In this document: piece after piece, positions 27,129 to 35,768 of the stretch
Position numbering within the stretch: the first letter of the stretch is position 1
How the letters are laid out: each line of letters begins with the position of its first letter
Assembly: GCA_035370245.1 (NCBI GenBank)
Contig: DAOOVO010000003.1
Span: 17,523 to 81,522, forward strand
Reading direction: 5' to 3'
Length of the DNA stretch: 64,000 nt
Source of the DNA: Pseudobacteroides sp035370245
Lineage (GTDB): Bacteria > Bacillota > Clostridia > Acetivibrionales > DSM-2933
The notes under the pieces: model-generated
Database searches by the model: none
What the model saw: only the letters and a program-made list of their open reading frames with translations
What the model was told of the DNA's origin: nothing
Position numbers and translations under genes: made by a program

Positions 27129-28673
27129 TTAATGTTTAAAGTGTCTCATACCTGTAAATATCATGGCAATACCATGTTTATTGCATGCATCAATGGAAGC
27201 CTGATCATTAACCGATCCTCCAGGCTGTATTATTGCAGTAATACCCGCAGCAGCAGCTGCTTCTACACAATCCGGGAATGGGAAAAACGCATCGGAAGCA
27301 AGAACAGCACCTTTTGTCCTTTCTCCTCCATACTCAATAGCTATCTTAGCAGCCATAATCCTGTTTGTCTGGCCGGGTCCTACACCTAATGTCTGCTTGC
27401 CCTTGGCAATTACAATACCGTTGGACTTAGTATGCTTTACGACCTTCATTGCAAAAATGAGTTCCTCAATTTGCTTTTCATCAGGTTTCTTCTCAGTAAC
27501 AAATTTTATTTCATCTCTATTTACACATTCACGATTCACATTTTGAACCAGGAGCCCGCCTGCCACCTTTTTCATATCAAAGCTTCCCTGAGGAACAGGT
27601 GCTCCAATATCATCAAGCTGCATGATTCTGATATTTTTCTTCTTTGTAAGAACTGCCAAAGCTTCTTCTGTAAATGAAGGTGCAATAATTATTTCTATGA
27701 AAATTTTATTGATCTCTTCTGCCGTTTTAAGGTCGATCTCTCTATTTGCAGCTATTATTCCGCCGAATATGGATACAGGATCGGATTCATATGCCTTTAC
27801 ATATGCATCATATATATTGTCGCTGCTTGCTACTCCACATGGATTTGCATGCTTTACAGCTACAACTGTAGGCTCGTCGAATTCCTTTAAAAGCTCAAGA
27901 GCACCATTGGCATCGTTTATATTGTTATATGAGAGCTCCTTACCGTGAAGCTGCTTTGCAGATGTTATGCAGCCCTTATTTGCTCCTACTTCCTTATAGA
28001 AAACCGCTTTTTGGTGAGGATTTTCTCCATACCTCATATCCTGAACCTTTTCAAAAGTAAGAGTCATGGTTTCAGGGAAACTGTCCTCTCCGATTGTATC
28101 TCTCAAATACCTTGCTATAAGGGTATCATAATGGCATGTGTGCTCAAAAACCTTATATGCAAGCTTAAACTTTGTATTGAGTGATACATCCTTTGATGAT
28201 TTCAATTCTTCAATTACTGTCATGTAATCTGCCGGATCAACTATAACAGAAACATCCTGATAATTCTTTGCCGCTGCACGGAGCATTGTAGGACCACCTA
28301 TATCGATATTCTCAATTGCTTCGTAAAGCCCGACATTTTCCTTTAAAATTGTCTGCTTAAATGGATATAAGTTTATTACAACCATGTCAATAGGCTCTAT
28401 GCCCAGCTCTGCCAATTGCTTCATATGTTCAGGATTGCTTCTCATAGCCAGAAGACCGCCATGAACTTTTGGATGCAATGTTTTTACCCTGCCGTCAAGG
28501 CACTCCGGAAAGCCTGTGACGTCAGATATATTTATAACTTTAACTCCAGCATCACTTAAGGTTTTATATGTTCCGCCCGTTGAAATTATCTCCACTCCCA
28601 TACCTTGAAGCTCTTTAGCAAAATCTACTATTCCAGTCTTATCAGACACACTTATTAAAGCCCTTTTAATCAT
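27129..28673 (-). CDS. purH: Bifunctional AICAR transformylase / IMP cyclohydrolase
   Basis: Catalyses the last two steps to IMP. From ATG at 28673 it has 514 residues: an N-terminal IMP cyclohydrolase (IKRALISVSDKTGIVDFA, STGGTYKTL, LDGRVKTLHPKVHGG) and a C-terminal transformylase (RYGENPHQ, KHANPCGVA, SDAFFPFPD). The start is set by GGAGAG 8 bases upstream. The open frame extends to 28748, overlapping the end of purN, but that extension is not conserved family sequence. Confidence 0.96.
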   Translation of the reverse strand: MIKRALISVSDKTGIVDFAKELQGMGVEIISTGGTYKTLSDAGVKVINISDVTGFPECLDGRVKTLHPKVHGGLLAMRSNPEHMKQLAELGIEPIDMVVINLYPFKQTILKENVGLYEAIENIDIGGPTMLRAAAKNYQDVSVIVDPADYMTVIEELKSSKDVSLNTKFKLAYKVFEHTCHYDTLIARYLRDTIGEDSFPETMTLTFEKVQDMRYGENPHQKAVFYKEVGANKGCITSAKQLHGKELSYNNINDANGALELLKEFDEPTVVAVKHANPCGVASSDNIYDAYVKAYESDPVSIFGGIIAANREIDLKTAEEINKIFIEIIIAPSFTEEALAVLTKKKNIRIMQLDDIGAPVPQGSFDMKKVAGGLLVQNVNRECVNRDEIKFVTEKKPDEKQIEELIFAMKVVKHTKSNGIVIAKGKQTLGVGPGQTNRIMAAKIAIEYGGERTKGAVLASDAFFPFPDCVEAAAAAGITAIIQPGGSVNDQASIDACNKHGIAMIFTGMRHFKH

Positions 28674-28719
28674 GCCCAACTCTCCTTTACATTTTATATA
28701 TTTAAATGCTATATTTGCA

Positions 28720-29343
28720 CTATAGAATTCTAACTCTTCTTCCCTCAATCCTTAGCCTGCCCTCAGAATAAAGCTTGATAGCTTCAGGAAGTATTTCCCA
28801 TTCCACTTCCTCCATCACACGCTTCTGCAAACTCTCAGGAGTATCATCATCATTAATATGTACAGCTTTTTGAAGAATTATCGGCCCTGCATCAGCCTCA
28901 AGTTCAACAAAATGTACCGTAGCACCTGTTACCTTTACTCCGTATTCAATAGCCTTTTTATGAGGAATCAGGCCATAGTAGCCTTTTCCGCAAAAAGACG
29001 GTATCAATGACGGATGAACATTTATGATTCTGTTTTTATAATGATTGTTGAACCTTTCTCCCAACAAAGACAGAAATCCCGCGAGAACAACCAGCTCAAC
29101 ATCATGTTTTTCCAATGTATCGATCAATGCTGCATCAAAATCATCCAAAGAGGAAAAGCTCTTTCTTGATATAACCTGAGAAGGAATATTGTACTTTTCA
29201 GCCCGTTTTAGGGCATACACATCCGGCTTACTGGATATAACCGTCACCACAGAGCAATTATCCAGCTTTCCGCAATCAATTTTGTCCAAAATAGCTTGAA
29301 GATTTGTTCCCCCTCCGGAAACAAGAACACCTATTCTTAACAT
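28720..29343 (-). CDS. purN: Phosphoribosylglycinamide formyltransferase
   Basis: Folate-dependent GAR transformylase, 207 residues. It starts MLRIGVLVSGGGTNLQAI and has the catalytic region INVHPSLIPSF (about 109-119) plus VTGATVHFVELEADAGPII (about 139-157) with the expected Asn, His and Asp. Its ATG overlaps the end of purM by 7 bases, indicating translational coupling. Confidence 0.95.
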   Translation of the reverse strand: MLRIGVLVSGGGTNLQAILDKIDCGKLDNCSVVTVISSKPDVYALKRAEKYNIPSQVISRKSFSSLDDFDAALIDTLEKHDVELVVLAGFLSLLGERFNNHYKNRIINVHPSLIPSFCGKGYYGLIPHKKAIEYGVKVTGATVHFVELEADAGPIILQKAVHINDDDTPESLQKRVMEEVEWEILPEAIKLYSEGRLRIEGRRVRIL

Positions 29344-30359
29344 ATATCTACTCCGGCCTCTCCCTTAATTATTTCACCTATTAGATAAGCTTCTTCCTTA
29401 TCTTTGTTAAGATATTTGAGAACATCCTGTGCAATATCGCTTTCCACAGCCAATACCATACCAATACCCATATTGAATGTATTGTAAATATCCCTTTCAC
29501 TGATATTACCAATATTTTGCAATAAGCTAAAAACAGGCAACACAGGCCAGCTTCCCTTATTTATCTTAACTCTTAAACCTTCAGGTACCATCCTTGGAAT
29601 ATTCTCAATAAAACCTCCGCCTGTTATATGGGAAATCCCCTTAATCTCATAGCGGCTGAGCAAATCAAGTACGGTTTTAACATAAATTTTTGTAGGAGTT
29701 ATCAGTTCATCACCCAATTTGCATCCTAATGCTTCAACATGCTCCTGGAGCTTTTCCTTTGAAGGGTTGAGGAGCTTTCTTACAAGTGAATAGCCATTGC
29801 TATGAAGCCCTGATGATGGAAGCCCTATAAGCTTATCTCCTGCTTTAATGCTCTTTCCGTCAATTATTTTGCTCTTATCAACAATACCTACAGCAAAACC
29901 CGCCATATCATAATCTTCATCATTATAAAACCCGGGCATTTCCGCTGTTTCACCGCCAATTAAAGAGCATCCCGCCATAACACATCCGTCTGAAACCCCT
30001 TTTACAATCTCTGCCACCTTTTCAGGCTTGTTCTTTCCAACCGCTATATAATCAAGGAAAAACAAGGGCTCAGCACCGCTGCATACTATGTCGTTTACAC
30101 ACATAGCAACACAATCGATTCCTACCGTATCATGTTTATCAAGCAAAAAAGCTATTTTCAGCTTTGTGCCGACTCCATCAGTACCTGATACCAATACAGG
30201 CTCGCTGTACTTGTCCTTGCATAATGAAAACAATCCTCCGAACCCGCCTAAATCCGTCATAACTTCAGGCCTGAATGTTTTTTTAACATGACCTTTCATA
30301 AACTCCACTGCCTTATATCCGGCTTCAACATCAACTCCGGCATCTTTATATGTCGTCAT
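29337..30359 (-). CDS. purM: Phosphoribosylformylglycinamidine cyclo-ligase
   Basis: AIR synthetase, 340 residues. Family motifs are GGFGGLF near residue 40, VSGTDGVGTKLKIAF (about 58-72), GIDCVAMCVNDIVCSGAEPL (about 80-99), GGETAEMPGFY and ITGGGFIENIPRM. GGAGG lies before the ATG. Part of the co-oriented pur operon. Confidence 0.96.
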   Translation of the reverse strand: MTTYKDAGVDVEAGYKAVEFMKGHVKKTFRPEVMTDLGGFGGLFSLCKDKYSEPVLVSGTDGVGTKLKIAFLLDKHDTVGIDCVAMCVNDIVCSGAEPLFFLDYIAVGKNKPEKVAEIVKGVSDGCVMAGCSLIGGETAEMPGFYNDEDYDMAGFAVGIVDKSKIIDGKSIKAGDKLIGLPSSGLHSNGYSLVRKLLNPSKEKLQEHVEALGCKLGDELITPTKIYVKTVLDLLSRYEIKGISHITGGGFIENIPRMVPEGLRVKINKGSWPVLPVFSLLQNIGNISERDIYNTFNMGIGMVLAVESDIAQDVLKYLNKDKEEAYLIGEIIKGEAGVDIC

Positions 30360-30427
30360 TTTCCATCCTCCATTAATATAGAAATCATTTATATTGGAAT
30401 CATTTCATAACTGTCTTAAACTTTCCA

Positions 30428-31843
30428 TCAACCACAAGAAAACTTGTTACCCTCTGCACTAACTTCTATAGGATAATTCCCATCAAAACATGCTTTGCAA
30501 AATTTCACTTTAGACCCTACAGGAGTGCTTATCAAACCTTCCAAACTTAAATAGCTGAGAGTATCGGCACCTACCAACTGTCTTATTTCCTCTACTGAAT
30601 GACATGCTGCAGTAAGATGTTTTCTAGAAGGTGTGTCAATACCAAAATAGCAAGGCCACTTAACAGGCGGTGAACTAATCTTCAAATGAACCTCAGTCGC
30701 ACCTGCATCCCTCAATAATTGAACAATTCTTTTACTGGTAGTGCCTCTAACTATGGAGTCATCAACCATTATAACTCTTTTTCCCTCTACTGCATCCCTC
30801 ATGGCATTAAGCTTTATCCTGACACTCATTTCACGCATTCCCTGGTCAGGCTGTATAAATGTTCTTCCTACATATCTGTTTTTAATAAATCCCTGTGCAT
30901 AAGGTATCCCCGATTGCTCCGAATAACCTAAAGCAGCTGTAATCCCTGAATCAGGCACACCTATAACCAAATCCGCATTGACAGGGTTCTCCATGGCAAG
31001 CAATCTTCCTGCTTCAAATCTCGCCCTGTAAACGCTGGCCCCGTCTATAAAACTGTCAGGTCTTGCAAAATATATATGTTCAAATATACATAGACATGTT
31101 TTATTGGACAAACCAGTATTTATGCTAGTCAGTCCATCATCACTGATCACTACTATTTCTCCAGGCTCTACATCCCTAACGAATTCAGCACCTATGGCAT
31201 CAAATGCACAGCTCTCTGAAGCAAGAACATATGAGTCATCGATCTTTCCTATACATAAGGGCCTAATTCCCAATGGGTCTCTGATTCCAAGCATCTTTTT
31301 CGGTGTCAGAATCACAAGCGCATAGGAGCCTTTAACTTCCTTCATCATCTCGGTTATGGCTTCTTCAATGCTATTATTATATCCTCTATATCTGGAAATT
31401 AAATATGCCATAACTTCAGAATCAATGGTAGACTGAAATATGGCACCATTCTCCTCAAGCTTCTCTCTTAATTCAGAAGCATTGACAAGATTACCATTAT
31501 GGGCTAAAGCCATTTTTCCATCCTTGTATTTGACAACAAGAGGTTGAGCATTAGAAAGAAGACTGGCACCGGTAGTGGAGTAACGAACATGTCCTATCGC
31601 TGCTTTTCCTTTAAGCTCAGCAAGTATCTTTTCGTTAAAGACCTTCGGAACAAGTCCCATTGCTTTATGATGATCAATATCCCCTTCTTTGTTCACTGCA
31701 ATACCACAGCTTTCCTGCCCTCTGTGCTGCAATGCATATAAGGCATAATACGACAGACTCGCCACATTATGACCGCTATTGCTATAAATACCAAAAACCC
31801 CACACTCTTCTCTCAATTTATCAGGTCTGTCATAATCAATCAT
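30428..31843 (-). CDS. purF: Amidophosphoribosyltransferase
   Basis: First committed enzyme of purine synthesis, 471 residues. A short propeptide precedes the Ntn nucleophile Cys in REECGVFGIY (Cys14), so N-terminal processing is expected as in Bacillus. The glutaminase domain has GHVRYSTTGAS and AHNGNLVN. The phosphoribosyltransferase signature VIMVDDSIVRGTTSKRIV is at about 358-375. The C-terminal CKACFDGNYP cysteine cluster fits the Fe-S form of the enzyme. Confidence 0.96.
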   Translation of the reverse strand: MIDYDRPDKLREECGVFGIYSNSGHNVASLSYYALYALQHRGQESCGIAVNKEGDIDHHKAMGLVPKVFNEKILAELKGKAAIGHVRYSTTGASLLSNAQPLVVKYKDGKMALAHNGNLVNASELREKLEENGAIFQSTIDSEVMAYLISRYRGYNNSIEEAITEMMKEVKGSYALVILTPKKMLGIRDPLGIRPLCIGKIDDSYVLASESCAFDAIGAEFVRDVEPGEIVVISDDGLTSINTGLSNKTCLCIFEHIYFARPDSFIDGASVYRARFEAGRLLAMENPVNADLVIGVPDSGITAALGYSEQSGIPYAQGFIKNRYVGRTFIQPDQGMREMSVRIKLNAMRDAVEGKRVIMVDDSIVRGTTSKRIVQLLRDAGATEVHLKISSPPVKWPCYFGIDTPSRKHLTAACHSVEEIRQLVGADTLSYLSLEGLISTPVGSKVKFCKACFDGNYPIEVSAEGNKFSCG

Positions 31844-31866
31844 ATACTAACTCCTTAATCTGTGAC

Positions 31867-32391
31867 TCACACATCCCATTTTCCATTAACCAGCTTACTC
31901 TGCAATGCCTGGTTCTTTTCCTCAACTTTAGCTGCCAATTTCTTTTTAAAGTTCTTCAAATCTTCTCTTAATGACGGATATCCTACCGATAGAATTTGAA
32001 CTGCAAGTATTGCTGCATTCTCAGCACCATCAATAGCTACTGTTGCTACTGGTATTCCGCTTGGCATTTGTACTATGGACAAAAGAGCATCCATACCGTC
32101 TAATGTAGATGACTTAATTGGCACGCCAATTACAGGAAGCGTAGTGTACGCTGCCAAAACCCCCGGCAAATGTGCAGCTTTACCTGCTGCAGCAATTATT
32201 ACGTCTATTCCGTTTTCCTCGGCCTTTTTCGCAAACTCGGATGCCTTATCAGGTGTCCTGTGTGCAGAACATACCATAACATCTACCTTTATGTTGAAAT
32301 CCTGTAACAGCTTGATGCAGCCTTTAAGTGCAGGCAAATCTGAATCACTGCCCATTACAATTGCTACTCTTGCATCTTTAGAAGCACACAT
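31867..32391 (-). CDS. purE: N5-CAIR mutase (AIR carboxylase catalytic subunit)
   Basis: A 174-residue PurE. The conserved MGSDSDLPALKGC (about 13-25), SAHRTPDKASEF (about 42-53), AAGKAAHLPGVLAAYT (about 66-81) and GVPI blocks are present. First gene of the pur operon; ATG follows GGAGG. No purK is adjacent, so whether it is class I (with PurK) or class II cannot be settled here. Confidence 0.95.
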   Translation of the reverse strand: MCASKDARVAIVMGSDSDLPALKGCIKLLQDFNIKVDVMVCSAHRTPDKASEFAKKAEENGIDVIIAAAGKAAHLPGVLAAYTTLPVIGVPIKSSTLDGMDALLSIVQMPSGIPVATVAIDGAENAAILAVQILSVGYPSLREDLKNFKKKLAAKVEEKNQALQSKLVNGKWDV

Positions 32392-32503
32392 ATAAAACCT
32401 CCATGAAAATAAAATTTATATTAATTTAAAGATTAATTTCGATATTAAAAAATCCAAAAACTTTTACTATAATTTGTCAAGTATCAGCTTTCTCACATAG
32501 ATT

Positions 32504-32533
32504 ATAGTATCAAATCATTCTGCTCTTTGTCAA
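32504..32533 (-). promoter_or_regulatory. pur operon promoter
   Basis: Minus-strand TTGACA (32533-32528) and TACTAT (32509-32504), with 18 bases between. It lies downstream of the PurBox pair and about 115 bases before purE. Confidence 0.7.
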
Positions 32534-32547
32534 TTTAAAGAGGCAAT

Positions 32548-32591
32548 AATTACGAACATTTTTTCAGTTTCTTTTAATAATATTCGTAATT
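32548..32591. promoter_or_regulatory. Paired PurBox-like operators (PurR)
   Basis: Two inverted 13-base boxes: AATTACGAACATT on the plus strand (32548-32560) and AATTACGAATATT on the minus strand (32579-32591), 18 bases apart. They match the Gram-positive PurR PurBox core CGAAC in an A/T frame and the usual inverted-pair spacing. They end 15 bases upstream of the -35 box. PRPP-sensitive control by a Bacillus-type PurR is inferred. Confidence 0.75.
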
Positions 32592-32780
32592 ATCCGCATA
32601 TTTTCTTAAAGCAATAATCTCCCGCACTGTGCACACAATAACTTATACATTCCCTGTAGACCTTACGTTCACAAGGTAAAGTGAACTTCTGATCGCAACT
32701 CTCATATCTTAGCCGTTTGTATAAACACACTATTTATTTCCGCATCAAACAATAATTATCCGAATATTTACTTTAAATCA
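32592..32780. other. Structured intergenic stretch upstream of the pur operators
   Basis: No gene. It contains two overlapping, mutually exclusive inverted repeats: ACCTT/AAGGT (32660-32677) and GTTCAC/GTGAAC (32667-32686). It does not match the purine, PRPP or ZTP riboswitch consensus as far as can be judged by eye. Confidence 0.45.
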
Positions 32781-33749
32781 CTATACAAGTCCCGCAATAA
32801 AAGGCAGTGTAACGACACAAATCAACGTGGAGAAAAACACATTCTCCGTTGCAAACCTATAGTCGGAATCATATTGAGAGGCAATTGCAGGAACAATGGT
32901 TCCACACGGCATGGCCAATTGAATAACTATGATCCCCTTTGCCATTGGGGATATAAAGTCTCCTGTGAGCTTTAAAGCAAACAAGGCAAATATAGGTATT
33001 ATAAGAAGCTTGAACACACTAAGAATAATGGAAGGATACCTTTTTATAAGATCATTCTTACTTTCTATCTTAACCTCTGAAAGTATCAATCCTATAAAAA
33101 GCATTGAAAGGGTAAAAGTAGTCTCTCCAAGGGGCTTTAAAGTACCATAAACCACATCATATACTGCTTTAACCACATCATTGGTTTCTACTATGCCCTG
33201 CAAATTTATGATTATACATATTATTCCTAATGCAAATGCAATTGTATTGCCGTTGATTAAGTGCTTTAGATTTTCTTTCCAGCTGTTCTCCTTATGCTTG
33301 TTTACCAAATAAATTCCCAATGTCCATAGTAAAGTATCGTTAGCGAGGTTATAAAAAACTGCATATGTCAGTGCAAGCTTGACATTTGCAGGGTCGTATA
33401 CCGAACTTATGAGAGGAAACGCCAGAAAAACAACATTTCCGAAAACAAAATGCATTTTAAACATACTTTTTGTTGCTACGCCCATTTTAAGGCCTTTGCT
33501 CAGAACAGCCCCTATAAAAAAAGAAAATAACATGAATACAAGTCCTAAAACATATATCCAAATTCCATTGCTAAGCTCCTCATTAGTGATTTTGTTTCCT
33601 GCCAATGTAATAAAAATCAGCACAGGGGCTGTAACCTTAACAACAACCCTTGACAATATAACACCGGAATTCTCAGGCAAATAACCTGTTTTACCCGCGA
33701 TAAAGCCAATGAGTGCCAGAATTCCCAGCATAATTATTTTTACAGTCAT
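32781..33749 (-). CDS. AEC-family permease
   Basis: Auxin-efflux-carrier type transporter, 322 residues, almost entirely hydrophobic with about ten predicted membrane segments. The N-terminal part (IIMLGILALIGFIAGKTG, LPENSGVILSRVVVKVTAPV) and the C-terminal QLAMPCGTIVPAIASQY are typical. Such proteins move organic anions or amino-acid-like substrates; the substrate is unknown. GGAGG lies before the ATG. Before element integration this gene would have followed guaA directly. Confidence 0.85.
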   Translation of the reverse strand: MTVKIIMLGILALIGFIAGKTGYLPENSGVILSRVVVKVTAPVLIFITLAGNKITNEELSNGIWIYVLGLVFMLFSFFIGAVLSKGLKMGVATKSMFKMHFVFGNVVFLAFPLISSVYDPANVKLALTYAVFYNLANDTLLWTLGIYLVNKHKENSWKENLKHLINGNTIAFALGIICIIINLQGIVETNDVVKAVYDVVYGTLKPLGETTFTLSMLFIGLILSEVKIESKNDLIKRYPSIILSVFKLLIIPIFALFALKLTGDFISPMAKGIIVIQLAMPCGTIVPAIASQYDSDYRFATENVFFSTLICVVTLPFIAGLV

Positions 33750-33824
33750 TAAATACTACCTCCAAAACACATTTGCATTTATTATACACCATTATTTTTC
33801 ATATATTAAAAAAGTGCAATAATA

Positions 33825-33849
33825 TAAAGGGGTTTTTAGGCCCCTTTTT
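33825..33849 (+). terminator. Rho-independent terminator near the left element end
   Basis: GGGG-TTTTTA-GGCCCC hairpin followed by five T on the plus strand, between the AEC permease and the element. Which transcript it serves is unclear. Confidence 0.6.
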
Positions 33850-33911
33850 ATTTTGTATTGCTTAAGGGATTATTAATTTTTTAAACAAAAATTATTCCCG
33901 AAAAATTTAAA

Positions 33912-33924
33912 TTATTCCCACTCG
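33912..33924. repeat. Left attachment site of the integrated element
   Basis: TTATTCCCACTCG, identical to 47792-47804, which is the complement of the last four guaA codons and stop. It marks the distal junction of an element that entered the guaA 3' end. A weaker partial copy (ATTATTCCCG) lies 21 bases to the left. Confidence 0.85.
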
Positions 33925-34031
33925 TTGCCGAGAACTACAACTTAACGCTTTTTGTTTATAAACCGTGTGATGTAGTTTTCGTATTATTCTGATAATCCAT
34001 ATTATACTGCCTGTACGACGAGAATTTATCA

Positions 34032-34042
34032 ATATCTTATCA
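34032..34042. promoter_or_regulatory. Putative integrase arm site, left
   Basis: ATATCTTATCA. The core ATCTTATCA recurs twice near the right end (47713-47732). Placement about 110 bases inside the left attachment site fits an arm-type integrase binding site. Inference from repetition and position only. Confidence 0.4.
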
Positions 34043-34148
34043 GGTGCGATAAAACCGATGGTTGCGAGAAAAGAATAAGTGCAACCGGATTGGTTTTGCC
34101 AAATGTATTATAGCACAAAGCGATATGCCTTGCAATAACTTTTTGATT

Positions 34149-34215
34149 TTTTACACGCATATTTTTTGTTAATCGTGTAAAAATAGTTGTAATTTTTATC
34201 GATTAATGCTATACT
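34149..34215 (+). promoter_or_regulatory. Promoter and inverted-repeat operator of the cargo operon
   Basis: A 9-bp inverted repeat TTTTACACG / CGTGTAAAA (34149-34157, 34174-34182) stands just before a promoter: TTGTAA (34187-34192), 17 bases, TATACT (34210-34215). AbiEi antitoxins are known to repress their own operon at inverted repeats upstream of abiEi, so this is the probable AbiEi operator. The promoter overlaps an ATG at 34206, excluding that codon as the abiEi start. Confidence 0.72.
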
Positions 34216-34262
34216 ATAATCACGCAAATAATAAAAAATGCGTGCAGAAAGTCGGTGAACTA

Positions 34263-34868
34263 TTGAATAAACACGAAATAGCAATTGATGTTTTTAATAA
34301 AGTCGGAAGCATTGCGAAGACAGCAGACTTTGTTGCCGTCGGGCTAAAAAACTATGATGTCGTTTCCCTTTGCAATCAAGGTTATATAGAGCGTATTCGC
34401 AATGGCTTTTACAAACTGCCTAACGCTGAAGAGCCAAAAGAAGAAGCTCTAATTTCTAAACTCCTGCCGCAAGGGATTGTTTGTGTAGAGTCTGCTCTAT
34501 TTTATTATGGGTACAGTGACTTTGCTCCTCGTGAATGGACAGTTGCTGTCCCCCGTTCCTTTTCAAGAGCAATCAAAGCAATGCAGGAAGTCCCTATCAA
34601 AGCTTATTATGTTCAGAACGAGTTTTACCATTACGGTGCTACTGTAGGTGACTTTAATGGTGTTGAATTAAAAGTTTATGACCGAGAGCGAACAATCTGT
34701 GATTGCTTTAAGTATCGTTCAAAGCTTGATAGTGAAATATTCAACAAAGCAATCAACGCTTATGTAGCAGATCCGAAAAAGAATCTCGCAAATCTTTCTA
34801 AATACGCAAAGGATATGGGCGTTTATACAAAACTTATGAATGTAATGGAGGTGCTGCTCAATGGCTGA
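34263..34868 (+). CDS. abiEi: AbiEi-family antitoxin
   Basis: Antitoxin and autorepressor of an AbiE type IV toxin-antitoxin pair, about 200 residues. The N-terminal winged-helix domain covers about 1-75 (KVGSIAKTADFVAVGLKNYD, GYIERIRNGFYKLP). The C-terminal AbiEi domain has CVESALFYYGYSDFAPREW and VYDRERTICDCFKYRSKLD. The frame is open from ATG 34206, but that lies inside the promoter. TTG at 34263 (GGTG 5 bases upstream) or GTG at 34242 are realistic starts. It overlaps the toxin gene by 8 bases. Confidence 0.85.
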   Translation: MNKHEIAIDVFNKVGSIAKTADFVAVGLKNYDVVSLCNQGYIERIRNGFYKLPNAEEPKEEALISKLLPQGIVCVESALFYYGYSDFAPREWTVAVPRSFSRAIKAMQEVPIKAYYVQNEFYHYGATVGDFNGVELKVYDRERTICDCFKYRSKLDSEIFNKAINAYVADPKKNLANLSKYAKDMGVYTKLMNVMEVLLNG

Positions 34869-35765
34869 TATTGCCGCATCCGTGCTTGCACGACTGAAAA
34901 ATAAGGCTGCCGAAAGCGGAAGAAGCTATCAGCTTTGTTTGCAGCTCTTTTGTCAGGAAGAATTTTTGCGCCGTTTGGAAAAATCCAAATATGCGGAAAA
35001 TCTCGTTCTTAAAGGTGGTCTGTTTATTTACTCTGTTACCGACTTTGACAGCAGAGTAACGGTAGATGTTGATTTTCTTCTTCGGAGAGTACCAAATACT
35101 CCAGAACAGCTAAACCTGTACTGGAAGAAATCATATCCACGCCCACCGGCAATGATTTTATTACCTTTGAAATTAAAGATATTGCACCCATTGCAGTTGC
35201 AAAGAAATACGCCGGTATCGGAGCTTCTATTGTGGCTCGTATTAAAAACACACGAACGCCGTTTAGTATAGACTTTGGTGTGGGTGATGTTATCGTGCCG
35301 AAACAGGAAAAGAGAAAAATCCCGACACAGCTTGACGACTTCGCTGCGCCGGTAGTAAATACATATTCTCTTGAAACGACGATTGCTGAGAAAATAGACG
35401 CAATCCTCAGTCTGATGGAATTTTCCAGCCGAATGAAGGATTATTATGACATTTACTATCTTGCTAATAAATTTGATTTTGACGGCAAGGTGCTCACCGA
35501 AGCACTGAAGAAAACTTTTGAAAATCGTGGACACACCTTTACGATTGAACAGTTTGAACAGGTTATGAGCTTTGCAGACGATTCTGCTATGCAGAAAAAG
35601 TGGAAAGCATTCTGTCGGAAGATTGACACTCAAACTGATGATTTCAGCACAGTGCTTAGAACGATTAAGGTGTTTTTGACAAGGCCTTTTATAGCAGTTT
35701 TGTCAAAAACAGAATTTTCACAACAATGGATCGCTGCTGAAACCCAATGGAAGAAAGGAGTGTAA
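34861..35765 (+). pseudogene. abiEii: AbiEii nucleotidyltransferase toxin, frameshifted
   Basis: AbiEii-type toxin split by one missing base. The first part (34861 to about 35114) encodes the N-terminus with LVLKGGLFIYS and the nucleotidyltransferase acidic motif VTVDVDFLLRR. Inserting one A in the run 35112-35114 would restore QLKPVLEEIISTPTG and join the second part, which is in frame through KNTRTPFSIDFGVGD, RMKDYYDIYYLANKFDFDG and the C-terminus to 35765. In the given sequence the frame instead runs to a stop at 35271. A true -1 mutation or a base-calling error are both possible. The antitoxin is intact. Confidence 0.82.
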
Positions 35766-35768
35766 TCA

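Noticed and set aside
28674..28748. N-terminal extension of purH
   Set aside because: It lies upstream of a good ribosome binding site and is not part of the conserved enzyme start.
32592..32780. Possible purine or PRPP riboswitch before purE
   Set aside because: The conserved core sequences of these riboswitches are not found, and PurBoxes explain regulation.
34206..34262. Upstream ATG start for abiEi
   Set aside because: It overlaps the -10 box of the only good promoter, so this codon would lie upstream of the transcript start.
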